From: Pseudomonadota bacterium
GTDB taxonomy: Bacteria; Desulfobacterota; Desulfobulbia; Desulfobulbales; Desulfobulbaceae
Direction: 5' to 3'
Length of the DNA: 6,625 nt
Assembly (NCBI GenBank): GCA_009778235.1
Contig: WRKE01000202.1
Location: 1 to 6,625 of the forward strand
Part shown: positions 1 to 6,625 of the stretch, one piece after another
Numbering within the stretch: the first letter of the stretch is position 1
How the letters are laid out: every line of letters starts with the position of its first letter
Program-made: the position numbers and the translations under genes
Notes under the pieces: model-generated
The model's database searches: none
What the model was told of the DNA's origin: nothing
What the model saw: the letters and a program-made list of their open reading frames with translations, nothing else

Positions 1-1
1 C

Positions 2-313
2 TTTTCCCTGTTCTGGATCAGGGCGATCCACCCTGCCGGGGGCATTGTCGCCCTGGATGTCATCAGGGGTGGGCAATTCTTCATCCTCGACCAGTCAGTG
101 CCGCAACAGGATGTGGTCGGGCTGTTGACGGGCTTGCGCATCTTTCCCTTCCTCGGGGCATGGATGCACACCGGCATCAGTATGGTGGTCGGCGCCATCA
201 GCGACGAGGACGGCATCCAGCCAATGGGTCAGGTGCTCGACCGCCGGGAGGAGCGGGCGATGAACGAAGAAACTATCCGCCGCTGGCGCGAGCTGCTCGA
301 GGAGATGGAGTAG
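2..313 (+). CDS. C-terminal end of an unrecognised membrane-associated protein (5' partial)
   Basis: The frame is open from the left edge of the window to a TAG at 311-313, so this is the last 103 residues of a longer protein. An internal GTG at 98 could serve as a start, but nothing requires it because the frame continues upstream. Two hydrophobic stretches are visible. One lies at the very start (FSLFWIRAIHPAGGIVALDV). The other, around visible residues 49-67, contains IFPFLGAWMHTGISMVVGAI and could be a membrane segment. The tail is charged and helical (RREERAMNEETIRRWRELLEEME), as in a cytoplasmic amphipathic helix. I do not recognise the family and assign no function. The gene converges on alaC with 28 bases between the stop codons. 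That gap holds a small TGCCGGCA palindrome but no U-tract terminator. Confidence 0.6.
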   Translation, partial: FSLFWIRAIHPAGGIVALDVIRGGQFFILDQSVPQQDVVGLLTGLRIFPFLGAWMHTGISMVVGAISDEDGIQPMGQVLDRREERAMNEETIRRWRELLEEME

Positions 314-341
314 GGACGGCCGCTTCACTGCCGGCAGGCGT

Positions 342-1595
342 TCAGGATGCCGCTGCGCCTCCTGCCGATGCCAGGCTGAAGGTGCCGGCCTTGATCTCCT
401 GCTCGATTTCCCCCAGGGCGCGCTTCATCTGCTTGAGCGCCTGGCGGATACGGTTTTCGTTTTCCACCAGGGCCAGGCGCAGGTAGCCGTCGCCCTCCTC
501 GCCGAAACCGGCCCCGGCCGCCACCGCCACGTTGGCCCGATTCATCATCTCCATGGAAAAACGGACCGAGCCCATTTGAGTAAAGGGCTCGGGAATGCGC
601 ACCCAGACAAACATGCCGGCCTTGGGTGCCGAAACCTCCCAGCCCATCCGGGCCAATCCCTCGCAGAGCACGTCCCGCCGTTTCTGATAGATCGCCACCT
701 GCTCGACAATGGTGTCGTCGCAATCGCGCATGGCCACGATCCCCGCCACCTGGATGGCCGAGAAGATGCCATAGTCGTAATAGCCCTTGATCTTGGCCAG
801 GCCGCCGATCATCTCCTTGCTGCCCACGCAGTAGCCCAGCCGCCAGCCCGCCATGTTGTAGGATTTGGAAAAGGAGCCAAACTCGACCCCGACCTCGAGC
901 GCGCCCGGAATTTCAAGCAAGGAGGGCGCGGTCAGGCCGTCATAGATGATCTGGCCGTAAGCGAAATCGTTGACCACCATGAAATTGTGGCGCCTGGCCA
1001 GCTTGATCATCTCGGCGAAAAAGTCCCTGGAGGCCAGGGTGCCGGTGGGGTTATGAGGATAATTGAGCATCACCAGTTTTGGCTGGGGATAGAGCGAGCG
1101 GCACATGCCGCTCACCTGGCGTAAAAACGTTTCCTCCGAGCCCAGGGGGAAGCGGAGGACGCTGGCCCCGGCTATAACCGCGGCGTAGACGTGGACCGGG
1201 AAGAACGGCGAAGGCACCAGGACCGTATCGCCCGGCCCAAGCAGGGCCAGACAGAGATGGGAAATGCCCTCCTTGGAGCCGATGGTGCAGATGACATCAT
1301 CCTCGCCGGTCAGTTCCACCCCGTACTTGCGCCGATAATAGAGGGCGATCTCCCGCTTGAGGTTTTTCATGCCGCCGGCGACCGGATAGCGGTGGGTCTT
1401 GGGATCGACCGCCACCTCGCAGAGTTTCTCGGTCACCTTGTCCGGGGTCGGGTCCATGGGATTGCCCATGCCCAGATCGATGACATCGATGCCTTCCCAT
1501 CGTTTTTCCATCTTGATTTTGTTGATCATTCCGAACAGATAGGGCGGCAGTTGCTGCATGCGTTCGGCAAAGCGGATGGTCACGTCATTGCTCAT
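342..1595 (-). CDS. alaC: alanine-synthesising PLP aminotransferase, AlaC-like
   Basis: This is a 417-residue fold-type I aminotransferase that matches my memory of E. coli AlaC (YfdZ) along its length: an N-terminal RFAERMQQLPPYLFGMINKIK block, DLGMGNPMDPTP, TIGSKEGISHL, NYPHNPTG, and VEFGSFSKSYNMAGWRLGY. The expected PLP lysine is K244 in SFSKSYNMAGWR. D210 in VVNDFAY is the conserved Asp for the pyridine nitrogen, and R373 in YLRLALVEN fits the carboxylate-binding Arg. Family knowledge: AlaC is cytoplasmic and makes alanine from pyruvate with glutamate as amino donor. Relatives include LL-diaminopimelate and other alanine/aspartate transaminases, so the exact substrate is inferred. I chose the ATG at 1593-1595 because AGGAGA (1601-1606) sits 5 bases upstream. 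A longer in-frame start at 1691 would begin next to a terminator and lacks family similarity. The gene follows ilvBN but has its own promoter and leader, pointing to separate control by alanine supply. Confidence 0.88.
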   Translation of the reverse strand: MSNDVTIRFAERMQQLPPYLFGMINKIKMEKRWEGIDVIDLGMGNPMDPTPDKVTEKLCEVAVDPKTHRYPVAGGMKNLKREIALYYRRKYGVELTGEDDVICTIGSKEGISHLCLALLGPGDTVLVPSPFFPVHVYAAVIAGASVLRFPLGSEETFLRQVSGMCRSLYPQPKLVMLNYPHNPTGTLASRDFFAEMIKLARRHNFMVVNDFAYGQIIYDGLTAPSLLEIPGALEVGVEFGSFSKSYNMAGWRLGYCVGSKEMIGGLAKIKGYYDYGIFSAIQVAGIVAMRDCDDTIVEQVAIYQKRRDVLCEGLARMGWEVSAPKAGMFVWVRIPEPFTQMGSVRFSMEMMNRANVAVAAGAGFGEEGDGYLRLALVENENRIRQALKQMKRALGEIEQEIKAGTFSLASAGGAAAS

Positions 1596-1689
1596 GGTCT
1601 TCTCCTGTGGATAGCCCGCTGCCAGGGATTTGAGGGGTGACAACGCGGTCCCCAATGCAAAACAGCCTGAACCGTTCGGTCCAGGCTGC

Positions 1690-1728
1690 AAAAAAAAACG
1701 CCATGGACCGGAGTCTCAGTCCATGGCG
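1690..1728 (-). terminator. Intrinsic terminator/attenuator hairpin in the alaC leader
   Basis: On the minus strand, CGCCATGGAC (1728-1719) pairs perfectly with GTCCATGGCG (1708-1699) as a 10-bp stem. The loop is ten bases, and inner T-G and G-C pairs may shorten it. Nine uninterrupted Ts follow (1698-1690). This is a textbook Rho-independent terminator placed 95 bases before the alaC start codon and downstream of a promoter. It would therefore end the alaC leader transcript early unless refolded, and it could also end transcripts running through from ilvBN. Its 5' arm is complementary to an upstream leader segment, which supports a regulated role rather than a simple end of operon. Confidence 0.9.
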
Positions 1729-1784
1729 AGCGGTTTAATAGTTCTTTGCTGCTGGTTACGCGGCAAGCGGTCGCCAATGGACTG
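1717..1784 (-). promoter_or_regulatory. Candidate antiterminator pairing of the alaC attenuator
   Basis: Leader segment CAGTCCATTGGCGA (1784-1771) can pair with TCGCCATGGACTG (1729-1717) as 8 + 5 base pairs around a single bulged T. The second strand is the 5' arm of the terminator, so the two helices exclude each other: the 13-bp antiterminator blocks the 10-bp terminator. The upstream strand lies in the leader ORF codons just after the Ala run (Pro-Val-His-Trp-Arg). A ribosome held on the first Ala codons would leave it free, whereas a ribosome near the stop codon would cover its 3' part. The complementarity is read directly from the sequence; the switch mechanism is inferred from the classical trp/ilv attenuation model. 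Confidence 0.75.
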
Positions 1785-1848
1785 GGTCAATCGCCGCCGC
1801 GGCCACGTGTGATCGTTTCATCATGGGGTTACCCCGCTGAATGCGCAT
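1756..1848 (-). CDS. Putative alanine-rich leader peptide of alaC
   Basis: This short ORF of 30 codons runs from an ATG at 1846-1848 to TAA at 1756-1758. In-frame ATGs at 1822-1824 and 1819-1821 give 22- and 21-residue versions. Its core is MMKRSHVAAAAIDPVHW, with codons GTG GCC GCG GCG GCG ATT, so four Ala codons stand in a row at 1792-1803. Two further Ala codons precede the stop (PLAA). It lies between a sigma70-type promoter and a terminator hairpin upstream of the alanine transaminase gene, where an attenuation leader peptide should be. No start has a strong Shine-Dalgarno: the 1824 start has GGGG at 1835-1832, inside a small GGGG-TAA-CCCC hairpin, and the 1848 start has none clear. The peptide is expected to have no function beyond its translation. 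The match of codons to the downstream product is the main evidence; translation is not proven. Confidence 0.7.
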   Translation of the reverse strand: MRIQRGNPMMKRSHVAAAAIDPVHWRPLAA

Positions 1849-1873
1849 GTGGTTACGGTGATACTCAGAGCAT

Positions 1874-1902
1874 CTTCTAGCGTGGATCGACCTGTTTGTC
1901 AA
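1874..1902 (-). promoter_or_regulatory. sigma70-type promoter of the alaC leader
   Basis: A perfect -35 hexamer TTGACA (1902-1897) is separated by 17 bases from TAGAAG (1879-1874), a 4-of-6 match to the -10 consensus. Transcription would start near 1867. That places the leader ORF about 20 bases into the RNA and leaves a leader of roughly 270 bases before alaC. The site lies only about 30 bases beyond the ilvN stop, so alaC can be transcribed independently of ilvBN. Confidence 0.65.
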
Positions 1903-1929
1903 CGGCTCCGGTCGCCGGCATGCGCCTCC

Positions 1930-2242
1930 TCAGCCGATGCGAGCCAACATCATTGCCATGGCCTCCACTTGTTCGCGGGCATTGGGCCGCTCTTCGATGG
2001 CCAGTACATCTTCCAGCTTGGCCAACTGCTTGACAATCTGATCGAGTTTGTCGGTAGCATCGACCGTCAGCCAGATGCGGCTGGTGTCGCCCCGGCCGAT
2101 GGCGGTACATAAAATCCCCTCGAGATTGAAGGCGCGACGGGCAAAAAGACCGCAAATCTGGAGCATGACGCCCGGATGGTTATTGACCGTCAGGCACAGG
2201 ATGGTGGTGGGACCGGCGGGCGTTGCCGCCATACAATCGGCT

Positions 2243-2256
<14 letters not shown>
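1930..2256 (-). CDS. ilvN: Acetolactate synthase small (regulatory) subunit, IlvN-type
   Basis: This 108-residue ACT-domain protein is slightly longer than E. coli IlvN (about 96) because of an N-terminal extension. The ACT domain spans roughly residues 18-92, with the hallmark NNHPGVMLQICGLFARRAFNLEGILC at about 25-50, then SRIWLTVDATDKLDQIVKQLAKLEDV. Family knowledge: the small subunit binds IlvB, raises its activity and confers valine feedback inhibition. The ATG at 2254-2256 is preceded by AGGAG (2267-2263) six bases away. The gene overlaps the 3' end of ilvB by 14 bases, so translational coupling and fixed subunit ratios are likely. An internal ATG at residue 9 is a less likely start because it lacks this ribosome binding site. 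The stop is followed closely by the alaC promoter. Confidence 0.93.
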
Positions 2257-3925
<1,669 letters not shown>

Positions 3926-3958
3926 GGGGTGCTCCTCCTGAGGTGTGGTTGAATGGGT

Positions 3959-3992
3959 AAAAAAAAACCCTGCCGGCTGGCGCCGGCAGGGT
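3959..3992 (-). terminator. Intrinsic terminator/attenuator hairpin of the ilvBN leader
   Basis: On the minus strand, ACCCTGCCGGC (3992-3982) pairs with GCCGGCAGGGT (3977-3967) around a GCCA loop, giving up to 11 bp. Nine Ts follow (3967-3959). It stands 33 bases before the ilvB start codon, after a Val-rich leader ORF, and so is the attenuator terminator. Its strength, GC-rich stem plus long U-tract, implies that ilvBN expression depends on antitermination. Confidence 0.93.
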
Positions 3993-4033
3993 AGGTTTCC
4001 ATCAATTGTGTAGAATCTTCCCGCTACGGCGCC
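3979..4033 (-). promoter_or_regulatory. Candidate antiterminator pairing of the ilvBN attenuator
   Basis: Leader segment GGCGCCGTAGCGGG (4033-4020) can pair with CCCTGCCGGCGCC (3991-3979). The helix has GGCGCCG (7 bp), GC (2 bp) and GGG (3 bp), interrupted by a two-base bulge on the first strand and a one-base bulge on the second. The second strand is the 5' arm and loop of the terminator, so the structures compete. The first strand spans the leader stop codon (TAG 4026-4024). A ribosome finishing the peptide would mask it, and one stalled on the Val codons (4065-4048) would leave it free. Pairing is seen in sequence; function is inferred. Confidence 0.65.
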
Positions 4034-4116
4034 CCTATGGGTACACGGACCACGACCACCACGACGAAAAGGATCGAGAAGAGGTAATTGGCAGTGGTGC
4101 GGGGGGAAATCTTCAT
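4024..4116 (-). CDS. ivbL: ilvBN operon leader peptide, IvbL-like
   Basis: This 30-codon ORF starts at an ATG (4116-4114) four bases after AGGA (4124-4121) and ends at TAG (4026-4024). After LFSILF the peptide reads VVVVVVRVPIGAP, with six consecutive Val codons (GTC GTG GTG GTC GTG GTC), Arg, another Val, then an Ile ATA. E. coli IvbL likewise ends in Val runs broken by Arg and finishes GNAP, so the resemblance is close. The ORF also has Leu and other Ile codons upstream of the run. It lies just before the terminator hairpin and ilvB. Family knowledge: the ribosome senses charged Val-tRNA (and Leu-tRNA in E. coli) and stalls when they are scarce, which allows antitermination. The peptide itself is not expected to have a separate function. 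Confidence 0.92.
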   Translation of the reverse strand: MKISPRTTANYLFSILFVVVVVVRVPIGAP

Positions 4117-4172
4117 ATGTTCCTGCTGGATGACAATGGGCGCCAAGGGCGCGAAGCCAAGGTATTGCTTTT

Positions 4173-4202
4173 TCCTTACCTGAAGCAGCAAGCTGGCGTC
4201 AA
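4173..4202 (-). promoter_or_regulatory. Weak promoter-like site upstream of ivbL
   Basis: A good -35-like TTGACG (4202-4197) is followed after 18 bases by TAAGGA (4178-4173), a poor -10. A start near 4166 would place the leader ORF about 50 bases into the RNA, a reasonable distance. No better pair was found by eye between 4120 and 4260. The true promoter may depend on an activator or lie elsewhere. Confidence 0.25.
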
Positions 4203-4355
4203 GGGGAATGTTTGCTGTTTGCGAGACGTTGCCCCTCTTTTACTTATTTTTTTGATGGCTGGCCAAAAATCCCAAAAATTTTCAGGTCAATGTTGGGTTT
4301 CTCGCCGCTTTGCTCCGGGTGAGAGAAGTTTCGCTGCGCTCTGCTCAACCCGCGC

Positions 4356-4405
4356 CGGATACAAATGAACCGCAGGAACGGCTCGGCTTGCGTTCCTGCT
4401 ATCCG
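4356..4405. repeat. Nested inverted repeat (hairpin with one-sided bulge)
   Basis: GCAGGAACG (4372-4380) and CGTTCCTGC (4391-4399) form a perfect 9-bp stem around a ten-base loop. Outside it, CGGATA (4356-4361) pairs with TATCCG (4400-4405), leaving a ten-base bulge on one side only, for 15 bp in all. There is no U-tract on either strand. It lies 45 bases beyond the mltA stop and may act as a 3' end structure for the mltBA transcript or be a REP-like palindrome. Which of these is right cannot be told from one copy. Confidence 0.6.
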
Positions 4406-4449
4406 AGTAATTCCGCACAGTCTTCCGCGCTCCTTTCCCTGCAAGCGGT

Positions 4450-5613
4450 CTATAAATCAAAACCCTCTTTGAGCAGGAGGATCTCCACCTTTCCTTCCTC
4501 CTTCATCTGTCCCGCTTCCCTGCCTGCCTGCGCACCGGTGCCCCAGAAGATGTCGATCCGGTTCGGCCCGGCGAGGGCGCTGCCGGTGTCCTGCACCGTG
4601 GCCAGCCGCCGCAGAGGCTGCCAGTCCTGGACCTGGCCGTCAGCGGCCATGATGGGCCTGCGGCTGTCGAGGTAGACCAGGCTGCCGGGCGGATACCAGC
4701 GGTGATCGGTGGCCAGGGAGCGGCCGGGGGTCAAGGGCTGGCCCAGGCTGCCGATGGCTGGCCCCGGTTCGCTCCATTGAAAAAAAATAAACGAATCGTT
4801 GTGGTGGAGGATCAGGTCCCGCTCCTCGGGATGCTCCTCGATATAGCGGCGGAGGCTGTCCATGGTGACCTCGGCCCGCCGCATTCGGCCGCTGCTGACC
4901 ATCAAGGCGCCGATGCTCCGGTATGGTCGACCGTTGCTGCTCGCATAGTGGACACCCCGGCGCGAGCCGTCGGCCAGTTGGATGATCCCCGAGCCTTGGA
5001 TGTGGAGAGTAAAGGCGTCGAACGGGTCCTTGAGCCAGACCAGTTCCCGGCCGCGTAAGAGCCCCTGCTGTTCGATCTCTCCCCTGGTCCAATAGGGCAC
5101 GACCACGCTGTTCATCCGGCGGCCGAGAATTTTTTTATTCCCCTGGTGTTGGCGGATGAGGAGATCCGCTGGCACCTGGTAGAGCGGATGGACAAAGGGC
5201 GGCTGCCGGTCGAGGCGTCCGGCAAAGATCGGCTGGTAATAGCCGGTGATCAGCATGCGTCCGGCTGTTGGTCCGGACATGCTGTTGACCTGGATGCGTT
5301 CGTAGGCCCGGTCGATTTCGCGGGCCAGCGCCTCAGGGGAGGGATGGGCGGCCAACAACCGCTGCAGGTGGAGCAGGGAGGCGGTCAGGCGCTGAACCGG
5401 GATGGTGCGGTCCGCGACCCGGTAGGCAGTGGCCGGGGCAACCGTGCGGAGAAAGCCCAGGCTGCGGTCCAGGGCGCCTTCCAGGCCTGAACAGGCGAGA
5501 TCGTCGGTGATGGCCACCTCTTCAGCCGCAGCCGCGGCAGCGCCAAAACCGGTTAGAAACAACAGGCAGCAGCCGGCCCACAGCCAGGCAATCTCTCTTC
5601 TCCGGACGGACAT
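4450..5613 (-). CDS. mltA: Membrane-bound lytic murein transglycosylase A
   Basis: This 387-residue protein has a Sec signal (RRRE, then a hydrophobic stretch to about residue 24 and an Ala run before EE). Family knowledge: MltA cleaves the MurNAc-GlcNAc bond of peptidoglycan in the periplasm, forming 1,6-anhydroMurNAc. The MltA domain is marked by LITGYYQPIFAGR (121-133) and by FDAFTLHIQGSGIIQLADG (198-216). The C-terminal 3D (Asp-box) region reads ATVQDTGSALAGPNRIDIFWGTG (338-360). D342 in QDTGSALAG aligns, from memory, with the catalytic Asp of E. coli MltA, and D354 is the second conserved Asp. E. coli MltA is an outer-membrane lipoprotein. Here the only cysteines in the signal (WAGCC) sit early in the hydrophobic core and do not make a good lipobox, so the protein may be soluble. 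It starts 15 bases after the mltB-like stop, with GGA at a usable distance, implying co-transcription. Confidence 0.93.
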   Translation of the reverse strand: MSVRRREIAWLWAGCCLLFLTGFGAAAAAAEEVAITDDLACSGLEGALDRSLGFLRTVAPATAYRVADRTIPVQRLTASLLHLQRLLAAHPSPEALAREIDRAYERIQVNSMSGPTAGRMLITGYYQPIFAGRLDRQPPFVHPLYQVPADLLIRQHQGNKKILGRRMNSVVVPYWTRGEIEQQGLLRGRELVWLKDPFDAFTLHIQGSGIIQLADGSRRGVHYASSNGRPYRSIGALMVSSGRMRRAEVTMDSLRRYIEEHPEERDLILHHNDSFIFFQWSEPGPAIGSLGQPLTPGRSLATDHRWYPPGSLVYLDSRRPIMAADGQVQDWQPLRRLATVQDTGSALAGPNRIDIFWGTGAQAGREAGQMKEEGKVEILLLKEGFDL

Positions 5614-5628
5614 GGCTTCATCCGCAGC

Positions 5629-6625
5629 TCATGGCGAATCAGCGGCCAATGCCTCGGCCAGTTCGCAGATGACCATGGCGTAGCGGTTGGAGCGGTTCCA
5701 GGCGGTGATCGCCTGGAAATTGGGATAGCCGGCCACATAACGTTTGGTGTACAGACCACCGGGTTCCAGGTCCAGGCTGATGATGGTCACCGCCCGGTCC
5801 TGGGGCGAAGGCGGCAGTTCGAGGCCCTGGCTTTGTCGGAGCAGATTAAGCGGCCGCCGCTCCGCCCGCCCCTTGTCCACCGCGGCGATCAGTTGGGGGT
5901 CGTTGAGCTGGTATCCCAGGTCGGCGTACAGCGGCGTGTTGAACACCCAGTTGGCCTGCTTCAGGTAGTTGGCGATCGAGGCGAGCACGTCCGGCACCGA
6001 ATTCCACACATCGCGTTTGGTGTCGCCGTCGAAACTGACCGCGTAGCTGCGGAACGAGGAGGGAATGAACTGCATCTGGCCGAAGGCGCCGGCCGCGGAA
6101 CCCTTGATCCCGTGGGGGTCGAGGCCTTCCTCACGGCACAGGAGGAGAAAATCGATCAACTGCTTGCGGTAGAAATCGGAACGGCGTGGGTAGGCGGCGA
6201 ACAGGGTGTTGAGGGTTTGCAGCAGGTCGTAGTTGCCCCGGCGGATACCGTAGCGGGTTTCCACGCCCCAGATGGCCACGATCACTTCTCGGTTGACCTT
6301 GAAGGTGGTCTCGATCCGGTCGAGCAGCGATTTGTATTGCTGCAGTTTTTCCTTGCCGGTCCTGATGTTGTCCGGGGTGATGAACGTGGGCGCGTAACTG
6401 TAGTAGGGCTTGGCCTCTCCCTGTTTGTCCATCAGGACCAGGATTTTCCGGTTGATGGTCAGTCCTTGAAAGATCGATAGCAGGGTATCGGCGCTGAACT
6501 GGTATTTATGGGTGAGTTCGTCGAAAAGCTGGCGGTATTTTTCCTGGGTGAGATCAATGGCCTGACCATCCACAACCAGATCGGCGGCCAGGGGTGGGGG
6601 CTCGTCCGCCAGCGGCGCCGGCGGG
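5629..6625 (-). CDS. mltB: Lytic murein transglycosylase B-like protein (5' partial)
   Basis: The frame is open to the right edge of the window, so the N-terminus and any signal peptide or lipobox are missing; 331 residues are visible. An internal GTG at 6571-6573 begins a shorter frame but is not needed. The visible N-terminus is Pro/Ala-rich (PPAPLADEPPPLAADL), like a linker after a signal. The SLT_2/MltB domain follows. IWGVETRYG holds the catalytic Glu (visible residue 122, codon 6261-6259), then NYDLLQTLNTLFAAYPRRSDF, KGSAAGAFGQMQFIPSSFRSY and NYLKQANWVF. All match E. coli MltB blocks. No peptidoglycan-binding domain follows; the protein ends at LAADSP. Family knowledge: it is a periplasmic exo-type lytic transglycosylase in wall turnover. 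It is followed after 15 bases by mltA, so two unrelated lytic-transglycosylase folds appear to share one transcript. Confidence 0.92.
   Translation of the reverse strand, partial: PPAPLADEPPPLAADLVVDGQAIDLTQEKYRQLFDELTHKYQFSADTLLSIFQGLTINRKILVLMDKQGEAKPYYSYAPTFITPDNIRTGKEKLQQYKSLLDRIETTFKVNREVIVAIWGVETRYGIRRGNYDLLQTLNTLFAAYPRRSDFYRKQLIDFLLLCREEGLDPHGIKGSAAGAFGQMQFIPSSFRSYAVSFDGDTKRDVWNSVPDVLASIANYLKQANWVFNTPLYADLGYQLNDPQLIAAVDKGRAERRPLNLLRQSQGLELPPSPQDRAVTIISLDLEPGGLYTKRYVAGYPNFQAITAWNRSNRYAMVICELAEALAADSP

Larger units (their letters stand above)
4117..4449. other. Gene-poor spacer between mltA and the ivbL leader
   Basis: No convincing gene is seen here on either strand. A 66-codon minus-strand frame at 4244-4444 has no ribosome binding site and no recognisable family. 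The stretch contains A/T-rich runs around 4240-4285 that stand out from the GC-rich surroundings, a nested inverted repeat at 4356-4405, and the weak promoter-like site before ivbL. Part of it (4292-4351) is bracketed by GTTGGGTTTC and GCTCAACCC and resembles a worn interspersed repeat, but I cannot confirm this from one copy. Confidence 0.5.

Noticed and set aside
576..1124. 182-codon plus-strand frame opposite alaC
   Set aside because: It is an antisense shadow of a gene with all aminotransferase motifs intact. The product resembles no family I know.
1596..1691. Upstream extension of AlaC to a start at 1691 (32 extra residues)
   Set aside because: It begins right at the U-tract of the terminator, lacks a ribosome binding site and shows no family similarity. 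The ATG at 1595 has AGGAGA five bases upstream and matches the usual AlaC N-terminus.
1592..1777. 61-codon minus-strand frame running through the terminator
   Set aside because: It overlaps the leader ORF in another frame and crosses the hairpin and U-tract. It has no ribosome binding site and no amino-acid pattern suited to control.
1599..1930. T-box riboswitch as an explanation of the alaC leader
   Set aside because: No recognisable T-box sequence or specifier-loop arrangement was seen. The coding frame with Ala codons and the competing hairpins explain the leader better.
4006..4368. 120-codon plus-strand frame across the ivbL leader
   Set aside because: It runs antisense to the leader peptide and through spacer DNA, with no ribosome binding site or family match.
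4244..4444. 66-codon minus-strand frame between mltA and ivbL
   Set aside because: It has no Shine-Dalgarno sequence, no family match, and passes through the nested inverted repeat. It is more likely non-coding spacer.
5833..6480. 215-codon plus-strand frame opposite the mltB-like gene
   Set aside because: It is an antisense shadow of a GC-rich gene whose catalytic motifs are intact on the minus strand.

Overview
The window reads as a GC-rich Gram-negative chromosome. It carries periplasmic murein-hydrolase genes (MltB and MltA types), an enteric-type acetolactate synthase (IlvB/IlvN), and ribosome-coupled attenuators of the proteobacterial kind. A Desulfobulbales-like or other deltaproteobacterial host is plausible from the gene styles, but this is inference and no marker gene settles it. 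Nearly everything is on the minus strand. The one exception is the 3' end of a small membrane-associated protein gene at 2-313 (+), which converges on alaC.

Reading along the minus strand from the right: a 5'-truncated mltB-like lytic transglycosylase (5629-6625) is followed 15 bases later by mltA (4450-5613). A gene-poor stretch follows (4117-4449), holding a nested inverted repeat and a weak promoter-like site. Next is a classical branched-chain attenuation leader, ivbL: a 30-codon peptide with six Val codons in a row, then Arg-Val. It precedes a GC-rich hairpin with nine Us and then ilvB (2243-3925) and ilvN (1930-2256), which overlap by 14 bases.

Between ilvN and alaC lies the most interesting element. 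A good sigma70-type promoter (1874-1902) precedes a short leader ORF (1756-1848) whose core reads Val-Ala-Ala-Ala-Ala-Ile and which ends Leu-Ala-Ala-stop. A 10-bp terminator hairpin with nine Us follows (1690-1728). A segment inside the leader ORF (1771-1784) can pair with the 5' arm of the terminator to form an antiterminator. The downstream gene (342-1595) closely resembles the alanine-synthesising transaminase AlaC. The sequence therefore has the layout of an alanine-responsive attenuator: scarce Ala-tRNA would stall the ribosome on the Ala codons, free the antiterminator and switch on alanine synthesis. I know of no established Ala-codon attenuator for alaC.

IlvBN and AlaC both consume pyruvate, one towards Val/Leu/Ile and the other towards Ala. 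The window thus shows two adjacent pyruvate-branch units, each with its own amino-acid-specific leader peptide. The attenuation mechanisms are inferred from sequence complementarity and have not been tested.
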